Assembly (NCBI RefSeq): GCF_022682495.2 | Contig: NC_071389.1 | Location: 107,797,951 to 107,861,950, forward strand | DNA length: 64,000 nucleotides | Origin: Desmodus rotundus | Taxonomy: Eukaryota > Chordata > Mammalia > Chiroptera > Phyllostomidae | Direction of reading: 5' to 3' | Part shown: one piece after another, positions 55,801 through 64,000 of the stretch | Layout: the number at the start of each line of letters is the position of its first letter | Numbering within the stretch: position 1 is the first letter of the stretch | Notes under the pieces: generated by a model | What the model was told of the DNA's origin: nothing | What the model saw: only the letters and a program-made list of their open reading frames with translations | Database searches by the model: none | Position numbers and translations under genes: made by a program

Positions 55801-56439
55801 TTTTCTACTTGCCAAAGAGAATTAGCAAAATCAGGGCGGGGTGGAGAAGGTTATCTGGACGACCTCATTTTACCCCAGAGCGTCAGAAGTAAAAAAAAAA
55901 AAGGTTCTGAGACCTTCCCTGCCCCCAAGCTTGAGCCCAGCCTTGGATTGTGAAATATGTGTTTCCCCTGGGTGTGCCTTTGGGCAAAATGCATATCTGA
56001 ATGGGCCGTAGCTCCCCAGCTGCAATGAGTTTTGGGGCGGGGGGGGGGGTGTCACAGACCCCTTCATAGCATCTCATCAAATTCACCCAAAGTCAGTTGC
56101 AAACATTTCCTTCAACAGTGGTTTTCTTCTTCCTAAGAATGCCTCACAAACCAGCTAGTTAAACATGAACATTGAGTACAATGATTTTATTTTCAGATTT
56201 CCCAGGGAATATTTCCATGAATGTGGTCTCCTGTTAATGGCCAGGCATTGACGTGAGCCCTTTCTGGCTCCACCTCTTGCCCTGTCCCACGCAGTTTCCT
56301 TATCCCACCGCCCTCGTCTCACCTACCCCCATAAACAAGAATTCAAGAACCAGTATAAGAAGATCCTTTTAGTGATGGTTGCTTGTTATCCAGCTGATTC
56401 GCTGGGGACTTGGCTGTTGTCCTTGTGGTTCTTGGTTGT

Positions 56440-57620
56440 GGAAGCCGCTGAGCTGGCCGCTCTGGGCAGGACTTCGCCCTCGATTTCAGTATTCCCACAA
56501 GTCTTTCGAGCCCCACTCAGCGCCTTCACAGAGGAAGGAGGTGCCCTGAGGGCTGGGGAGGATGAGCAGAGCTTGGAGATATAACCGCCCCCTCCAGCAC
56601 CTCCCCAATCCCGTGGTCTTCCCGGGTGGCGCATTGCACTCCGGGGTTGGGAAAAGGGCTCTGGTGGCTGAGCCTCTGAGTGCGAGGGCCAGTGCGGGGC
56701 CGCCTTGCCCGCGGGAGAAGCCGGGGTGGGGTCTGCTGAGCAGGGGGTCCCCCCGGGGTATCCGGGCGCCGCTGCGGGAGCCCGGAGCCCAGGCGGGCGG
56801 CGCCCTCACGCCCGCCTCCTCTCCGCCGCCGCCGCGGTTGCTATGCGTTGCTGTGAAACACCTGTCAATAAACCCTGTTTGGACGTTGGAGCGAGAGCCC
56901 AAGGGTTGTTTGCTTAGTGGTTAGAGGTTCAAAAGTCGGCATTGTCCCGCCGCCGGCGATTACTAGCTCTTCCTCCTCCCGGCCGGCCCGGCTATGAAGC
57001 GGGTGGCAGGTCCGCTGCGCCGGGCGCTTCCGGGCCAGGAAGGGGCGCTCAGCGCCCCGCAGGGCCCGCACCCGGCTCGGGCCGCCGCCGCCCGCCGGTC
57101 TTGAAAGCCACAGAAAGAAATGCGGGCCCGCGCCCGCAACGCGGGGCCACCGCGCTCAGACGCCAGCACAGCTCCCCCGGAGCGAGCCCGGAACAGGGGC
57201 TCGGGGCGCGAGCGGGCAGAGCAGCTCGGGGAGACCCAGCGGGGGTCGGGGCCGCGACCCGCAGACGGTATTTGGCAGGTTGAATCCCGCGGGCGGGCGC
57301 CCCTAGCGGAGCGCCGGCGTGGAGCACCCCGCAATCCCTCGCTCTCAGGCACTCTAGTCCCGGCTCCGGCCGCCAGAGGGCGTAGGCGCCCCAGGAAGAG
57401 CTGGGCCAAGGCCTGAGCTCCGGGCCACCTCCGGAGCAGACCAGGAAAGGCACGGGGTTCTGACCCCGGGTGAAGGTGCCTGCTCCAGCGCCTCTCCCAC
57501 CCCAGCCGCTGCCGAACTTGGGTCCGGCGAGATTTCCCCACTCTTGCCGCGGGCCTTTTGAAAACAAAGTTCAACTAAGACAGGCGCAGGAGATTCCTGG
57601 ATCTGTTCAATGTTTAAGAA
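56440..57620. other. CpG island 1-2 kb downstream of CDX2
   Basis: Very CpG-dense 1.2 kb (gccgccgccgcggttg, gggccgccgccgcccgccgg). It includes a motif-rich core at 56850-56890 (cacctgtcaataaaccctg: MEIS/TGIF-type plus caudal/HOX-type site). Overlapping frames on both strands have no known motif. Could be a lncRNA promoter or Polycomb-regulated ParaHox element. Confidence 0.6.
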
Positions 57621-60050
57621 AAGCAAATTTGGCGCAGGGGAGATATCCACCACTCTAAAGGGTCTTTTTGCACAAGATGTTTTCTTAAAAAATTACAGTA
57701 GTTTGAGTATACTAATATACACAACGACTGAAAAGATAAACAAGGAGAGGGGGTAGTACCAGCGTTGTGTAACTCATGTGGAAAAAAAAGTATATATGGA
57801 AAGAAATCACCCTGAGTCTTATTTTTTTTTTCTGTGAACAATTCATGGCTTTACAATATTCATCCAATAAAGTTAACAAGATGTACTGCTGATGAAGGCA
57901 GTAAAAGTTTCAATGATTTTAACTTCTTTCTGGTAGTATCTGGTAAGCCACCTATGCTAGTGAAGAAAACCAGTCTTAAATAGAAATCTGAATATATTAT
58001 AACAGCAATATTCCTGCTGTTATTCACAACTACTCAGGAAAAAGTAAAAGAATACTGAAATGAAGAAAATCTCAGCTGCAGAATCTTAAGAAGAGATTAT
58101 ATGATTTTTAGGGACATTGTTTTCACATGGTTTTAGAGACAGGCTGCTATTTACAAGTTGAATGACCTTGGGGGGATCACAAGCTCTGAACCACCACTTC
58201 TGCATCTGTAATATGGAGACCAAATGAGGTAATAATGTAAGCATACACATATGATTAGATCTTGATAATTACAGCTGCTCCTTCTTTTTTATCATGAACC
58301 ATCTTCTCTGCAAAGTGCTCAAGGGTCCTTCCAAAGAAACTCGGAGCAAGGATAAGGTCTCCAATCACAATAGATTAACCCCATTCCCAGAATTGTTTCT
58401 AGTGCATTCATTGCTTACTTCAAAATAGCCTCGAGTCTGTTTTCTCTTGTTTCCACAGTGTCAGAGTCTGCATAAAATCTCAAGTGACAAAGCACTAACA
58501 TTCCAGATGTGAGGGTGATTGCTGATCTGCATAGCTTACTGGCGCTTTCATCTACCAGAAGATATGTGCCCACTTAGAGTTTTACTTAGGAGACAGATCA
58601 GTTGAAAATGTAGTTATAAATGTAACCTCTTTATAATCTACCAGGGCACTTTCAAGAACTTTCTTCATTCTGAAACAATTTCCATCCAAGCATCTCAAAA
58701 TCAATTTCATACTCTTTATTTTGCTATTTTAAGTATTTAAGTTAAAATTTAAATTATTTTCTTAAATCACTTTTATACCATATAAACTTTCAATCCCCAT
58801 AACTCTTACATTTAGTCATTTATCCCTTTGCCTTTTTTCTTTCTTCTCTACTCTTCTTATTTAATAAGATGACTATGAGTTAGGAAATTGAGCAGGTTTC
58901 ATTGATAACTGGGATGAACTGAGTGATACTGGGCCAAAACAATCTCTAAATTTACTTAGCTACAAATTGGAGAGAATATATCTTATATCACTACTTATTT
59001 CAAGGTTATGAAATTGGATCGAGGGGGGAAATAACCTCTCAAATTCCAAACAAGGAAAGTAGAATCTGTCAGTTACAGAGGTTATACCAACATTTACCTT
59101 GAAGAATCAGTTTAGAGAAGGTGAAGGCAATTGCTTAGAAAACTTTGGCTACTATGTCTCTAGTACCCAAGCATTACATTTGTTTTAACAACAGCTTTTC
59201 CAAATTGGAATTTGTCATTAATTTCAGTGAATATAGATAATATCAACTAACTTACCAGGGCCCCAAAGTTAAGTGACCAGTTTGTTCTTCTTTCTGCAGG
59301 ATCCTGGCAATTCTGTCCTAGAGATCTAATCCACAAACTAGAACACAACCAGTTTTGATTCATGAAGAAGAGTTCCCTGAGGTCAAATAATAAGCAAATG
59401 GTTCCTTCACACACTCACATTTACTTAAAAATAATATTCAGGTCATGCATTGGGTTTATATATCCAGTATTTTATTGATAGGAACCCAGGCATTCCTGCA
59501 TTTTAATACTTGTGTTTTAACTTCTAGGAAAGGAATTCTTTTCTAACTGTTCACGTGTTATCTCAGAACTTCCAGGGTTGACAGTCTGCTATCATAACAC
59601 TCGGTATCTGCAGTGTGACAATAATAGGTTTTATACAAGCGGTAGTTGATAAATTCCTCTCCAACCTCAGGAAAGCAAACAATGAAAAACAATGTGAGGA
59701 CTAAAGTACAAATATACAAGGACTTGTTGTGTAGCACTTAAATAATTTTGACTTATTCTTGATTAGTAGAATCAGCAACAGAGATTAAGTACCTAAACCA
59801 CAGATTAGAAGTTGTTAAAAATGACCTGGGCAGGCTCTGTCTTTTACTCATGAAAGACACAGTGTATTGTTCTTTAACTCTGTGTACCTAATGTATTAAA
59901 AACAACCAAAACAAAACTCACCATAATTAGATTCTATTTGCAGTCTCTCCCCCCATTTTTTTATGTGCATTGCCAGAAACAAACAGAGTAAAGTCATAAT
60001 TAACTGAGAATCAGAGACCCATCATCCAATAAACAGCAATACAGAAGAGT
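57621..60050. other. AT-rich intergenic stretch
   Basis: Possible MIR fragment at 58160-58260. No gene recognised. Confidence 0.5.
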
Positions 60051-60056
60051 GCAGGC

Positions 60057-60176
60057 AACCCTGACTGGAGTAGCTCAGTGGGTTGGGTGCTGTCCCTGAA
60101 AACCAAAAGGTTACTCTGTTCCAGTCAGGTCAGCAGCATGCTAGAGGCAACTGATCAATGTTTCCCCTCATGCTAC
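60057..60176 (+). repeat. Ves-type SINE, sense orientation, truncated
   Basis: Starts ccctgactggagtagctcag and runs to the gcaactgatcaatgtttccc block, without a clear A-rich tail. Confidence 0.7.
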
Positions 60177-60559
60177 TTTATTGAAAATAATGTAAACTCC
60201 AGAAATCCAAATCCTTTAATTATTTTCATTTGTTCCTGTTATAATTTTCACCATACATATGAATTTCATATAACCATCTTTATGCATTTGGAAATCTGTT
60301 AGTGACATTGTTACACACATTATATGCTATTCAGATACAGTTCTTGATCATGATCTTAAGTCCAAAGAAAACCATTTCTTAAGAAATAAAACATTTATTT
60401 CTTTTTTCTGGGTTAGAGTCTTTAAATGTACACCCAGCGTTAGGATTGCTTCTCTTGGGTGGATCCTTGGCCAGAACTGAGAGCTAAAAGGACAAATGAC
60501 CAAATGAAGTAAATCACTAGTGACCATGCCACCTGCATCTGTTCAGTAAGCACAGTTTT

Positions 60560-60770
60560 GATTTTGATTTTTTAAAAGACTTCATTTATTTATTTTTAGA
60601 GAGAGGGGAAGAGAGGGAGAAAAACATCAATGTGTGGTTGCCTCTCACATGCCCCCAACAGGGAACCTGGCCCACAAGCCAGGAATGTCCCCTCACTGGG
60701 AACTGAACCAGTGAGCTTTGGATTTACAGACCTGCACTCAATCCACCGAGCTACACCAACCAAGTTGGTA
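60560..60770 (-). repeat. Ves-type SINE
   Basis: Minus-strand full copy between cacagtttt (60551-60559) and tacagtttt (about 60773). Confidence 0.8.
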
Positions 60771-61050
60771 GGTACAGTTTTAGAAAGGTCTTGAAAGTAC
60801 TGAGTAAGCCTTTGCAAATCTAAGGCCAGACAAAGCAGAGAAGCAGCAAGCTGTTTCCTTGGCAGAAACTTTTCATTTATTCCCACCTGCCACCTCTATC
60901 TCAGAGAAAGTACTGTCTGGATTTGAATCTTTGAATGTTTTAGACAGAAAAAAATAAAAGAAAAATTTGCTCATGCCCAAAGAGGCCAGCTGTCTAATAC
61001 AGGCTTGGAAGAGGCATTGGGCCTGGCACTAAGACATCACAGGGCTGCTG

Positions 61051-61221
61051 CCCTGGCAGGGTAGCTCAGTTGGTTAGAGCGTCGCCCGTATGGTGAGGTT
61101 GCTGTTCCACTCTCGCAGGGCACATACAAGAATCAACTAATGAATGAATAAATAAGTGGAACAACAAATTGATGTTTCTCTCCAATCAATCAATAAAAAT
61201 AAAACTAAAAATAAAAATAAA
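61051..61221 (+). repeat. Ves-type SINE, sense orientation
   Basis: tRNA-like head (ggtagctcagttggttagag; B-box-like gctgttccactct) and an AAAAT-rich tail. Confidence 0.8.
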
Positions 61222-61249
61222 AGGCATCTGCGCGTGACCCAGCCATTAG

Positions 61250-62920
61250 GGAAGACAGAGCTCAGGTGACAGAGGCCTCCCTCTTCCCTTGCGGCCTAGA
61301 TGGATGATTCCTAAGGCTTCAGGCTTGTGGGTTCTCCCCAAGGGCACCAGAACCCACCGCCGGCCCGCGCACCACCTGACCCCTCGGCTCTCAGCTGGCG
61401 TCGGGCTGTTGGCCCGCCCGCGCCACGTCTTGGCTGCGGTCTGGGACCTGCGGCGTTTCCCGGTGTGGGGGCGCTGCGTGGGTACACACAAGGGGCCCCG
61501 CCTCCTGGCCTCGGCTCCGGGAGCCTCGCCCGCCGGCAGAAGCCCTGGCGAGGCCCCCTCCCCGTCCCCGCCTGGCGCGCGGGACGCAGCCTGCGCTCGC
61601 AGAGGTCGCGACTCGAGATCACAGGCACTTTCTTTTTCTTTGGAACGGCGGGGCGTCAGCGGTTGCTCTTGTCATTAAAGTTAAACGTCCTAGGATGTTT
61701 AAAGGGCGCGCCCCGCTGTGGGTGGGGAAGGTGGGGAGAACCCGGGCCGCGGGTGTCGGCAGGCCCGGATAAGGAGCTCCCGGCGGGGCTTCCACCCGGA
61801 GGAGCAGAGCGCCCGAGGCGGCGGCCGGGCTGGAGGGACTAGATTTGGGGGCGGACCGGAGCGTCGGTGCGCTCAGCTCACCTCCCAGCGGCGCCGCGGG
61901 GGTCGGGCCGGTCTGGGTCTGCTCGGCGCTCCAGCCAGCGAGAGGTGTCCGGCAGGCGGCGCTGCTGCTCCAGAGAAGCGGGCGGAGCGGCCGCGACTCC
62001 GCGGCGAAGGGCTCAGTCCCAAGACCTCAGCGCGGACGTGAGAGCCGCTCGAGGAGTCCGAGGGCTGAGCTGGGACAGCCGGCCGGGGGCAGCTCCTCAG
62101 GGAGACCCCGCGGCTGCTTCTTCGGCCCCTGGCAGAGCGCAAGAACGGGGGTCGGTGGCAGGAAGCATCGCCTGAAACTGCGGGTGCGAACGAACTGCCT
62201 TCCACTCGTCCACCTTCCTCGGCTGCGGCCACTTCTTTCGTCCCCAGCTACTTCTTGCAGCCACCGAAAGGGGCGGCGCGCGACGGGGAAAGGTTGGGGG
62301 AGAGGCCATCTTCCCTAGAGCCAGGTCAGGCCCGGGGGTCCTGCCGCTTTCGCGTGCCTCTCTGCAGAGAAGTGCCGACGTGGTCTACCCTTCGCCAGCC
62401 TCCAGACACTTTCCGGTTTAAATGGTGAGGGGCAGGCAGTTCCAGGGCAGGTCCTCAGTCCGCGTCCACTCTGGGGTTTGTGGGGGAGGGGCGGAATCCC
62501 TCTTCATGTCGGCTCACAGCGAAATAGTTTACTACAGGTCTTCTCCGCCTGCCAGTTCCCTTCCTTGCACCACTGCCCTGGACTCCCTGCTTCGTGATGC
62601 CCTGGGACAGAAAGGCCACGTCTTAATAAAAGTTAATATTAATAGTGGTGGAGGCGCCGTGCAGGTGCTTCTCCCACGCTTCATCTTCGGCTCCCGGCCC
62701 CTCCACTTCCAAGCCAGGACCCCTTCCTCTGGAGATGAAACTTGTACTTTGGGGTGCATTCCTGAAATAAGGACCCGTGGGCCCCGTCCTTGCAAATCTC
62801 CAGATCACAGAGGGTGGCGAGTGGCAAAGGTCGAGCGCGCACACGGTAGCCGCACGGCAGCAGCGCCTGCCCACCGGCTCTGGCTGGAAGGCGCAGCGTG
62901 GAGATAAGCGGGCGGGAGGA
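61250..62920. other. CpG island, no recognised gene
   Basis: About 1.6 kb, CpG-dense, with long overlapping open frames on both strands (for example 61327-61842 + and 61873-62232 -). These are expected in CpG islands and none matches a known family. It is a likely promoter or developmental CpG island between CDX2 and PDX1. Transcript unknown. Confidence 0.6.
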
Positions 62921-63083
62921 GTCAGGGGGTGACAGGAGAGGGACCCGCAGGAAGGGAACAGGCGGAGCAAACTACTGAGAGGCAAATGGGAGGGTGCGGG
63001 GAACAAAATTTACCTGTAACACTGTCAGGTGTTCAACAAACACTTAATAAAATAAAACCAATACCTAAAAGAAATACCTAACC

Positions 63084-63116
63084 TGACAGTTAGGTAAAAA
63101 GAATACCTAACTGTCA
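63084..63116. repeat. Perfect 13-bp hairpin
   Basis: tgacagttaggta (63084-63096) and tacctaactgtca (63104-63116) with loop aaaagaa. A further tacctaac copy lies just upstream at 63075-63082. Confidence 0.9.
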
Positions 63117-63893
63117 AGGGCACTTTTTAAAGTGTGTGTAAAGGATTCCGACGTGCTGGCTTTCCCATAGCGGAGTTTGGTTGGGCTTAAGCCTTTATTA
63201 ATACAAGCTAATTGTTTTAAGAAATTACAATTCCTTCCAACGAAATTAAACCATTCAGAGAAGTGAAAATGAGTTAATTTCTCCATTCTTTCAGTCCCAC
63301 CTGGGATTAGGTGTTAACTCCTGGTCCATAAGACTCCAAGAATTTTTTCTGCATACACAAATGTACATTACATATAATCTTGTTATTCTTTTTTCTGTCC
63401 ATTAAACAAAAACACCAAAAAATTTAACTTTGTGACTTGTTTTTATCACTTAATAATATAATCATGGGCATTTCCCCAGGTCATCACATGTAAACCCAAC
63501 TGATTCTTTTTAATGACCACCATATTTTACTGACCACCATATTAAAATTTGGATATACCAGAATTTTTACTCATTCTTTTATGCAAAAATTTCTTTGAAT
63601 GTTTGTTATGTTCAGGTGCTGGGAAAACAGTATTAAGATCACAGATAAGAATCTCGGTGTTCTGGGAGGTTACTTCTAGTGGGGAGAGGATATTTCTTTA
63701 CTTCCCAAGTGATGAATATTCAAGTTGTCAGCGGTTTGCTATTATAAATGATACAAATGTAAATATCCTATGATAAGATATGTAAATATCTTTTTACATA
63801 TATTCTTTGTATCCTTGTTTTTTGAGTTTTTAAAAAATTATTTTTAATTATGGAAAAATACACATAACAAATTTAGCACCTTAACCATTTTTT
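63117..63893. other. AT-rich intergenic with L1M fragment
   Basis: About 63830-63893 reads as a minus-strand L1M 3'UTR (ggaaaaatacacataacaaa). Nothing else recognised. Confidence 0.5.
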
Positions 63894-64000
63894 AAAGATT
63901 TTATTTATTTTTAGAGAGAGGGGAAGGAAGTGAGAAAGAGGAGAGAAACATTGATTGGTTGCCTCTCACAGGCCTCCAACTGGGGACCTGGCCCACAGCC
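63894..64000 (-). repeat. Ves-type SINE, cut by the window end
   Basis: AT tail side and central body present; the tRNA-like head lies beyond the window. Inserted in an L1M 3'UTR at a ttaaccatttt site like that used by the SINE at 24197. Confidence 0.85.

Noticed and set aside
56562..57574. Open frames of 113-203 codons on both strands downstream of CDX2
   Set aside because: Same reason: low-complexity Arg/Gly/Pro/Ala composition typical of CpG islands.
58260..58740. Minus-strand patches of protein-like sequence (for example a 46-codon open run at 58558-58419)
   Set aside because: The open runs are short, lie in different frames and I could not match them to a family. A translated search against mammalian proteins would settle whether this is a decayed processed pseudogene.
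61289..62318. Long open frames (129, 171, 157 codons) in the distal CpG island
   Set aside because: They overlap each other and frames on the other strand, have no recognised domain or splice pattern, and are expected in CpG-rich DNA.
55801..64000. PDX1 exons
   Set aside because: No PDX1 homeodomain or N-terminal sequence found; PDX1 probably lies beyond the window.

Overview
The window is mammalian, and almost certainly from a bat (probably Yangochiroptera). Three vertebrate genes with ordinary GT-AG introns are recognisable. The interspersed repeats include many tRNA-derived SINEs of the Ves type (right-hand end reading as the reverse complement of a 'ctggctggtgtggctcagtgg' head), ORF1-only L1 derivatives (HAL1 type), old L1M/L2/MIR fossils and a mariner-like MITE. 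No bacterial, viral or LTR-retrovirus genes were seen.

Layout. (1) 1-21.8 kb: the 3' half of FLT3, + strand, 12 coding exons equivalent to human exons 13-24, from the transmembrane helix to the stop codon and a poly(A) signal. (2) 21.8-34.6 kb: intergenic, repeat-dense. It holds a four-level nest of insertions (24.1-27.1 kb), a mariner-like MITE, and L1 fragments. (3) 34.6-41.5 kb: URAD, + strand, two coding exons, complete 173-codon frame. (4) 41.5-49.3 kb: intergenic, with a CpG-rich patch at 43.3-43.8 kb. (5) 49.3-55.8 kb: CDX2, + strand, three coding exons, 308 codons, in a long CpG-rich domain. (6) 55.8-64 kb: downstream of CDX2, towards where PDX1 would be expected; two more CpG islands (56.4-57.6 and 61.25-62.9 kb) but no recognisable coding gene. 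FLT3-URAD-CDX2 in one orientation is the conserved ParaHox neighbourhood of mammals. The genes are neighbours by ancestry and do not form an operon or pathway.

Most notable points. The URAD frame is intact, but codon 67, the catalytic histidine of this enzyme family, is tyrosine; the neighbouring active-site Gln88 is histidine; and the C-terminal peroxisomal tripeptide has become VGL. This looks like an enzyme that has lost its function before losing its frame. FLT3 intron 23 holds a full-length HAL1 (5'UTR + ORF1 + 3'UTR, no ORF2, with target-site duplications). Nearby is a complete U6 snRNA copy fused to a HAL1 3' end between a shared target-site duplication, as expected from template switching during retrotransposition. 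Other points are a 94-bp near-identical inverted pair flanking the HAL1, a G-quadruplex-capable purine tract and an overlapping uORF ahead of CDX2, a K602E-equivalent change in the FLT3 juxtamembrane region, and two perfect 13-bp hairpins.

Limits: repeat family names and boundaries are from reading, not from a library search. Comparisons with human proteins are from memory of the families.
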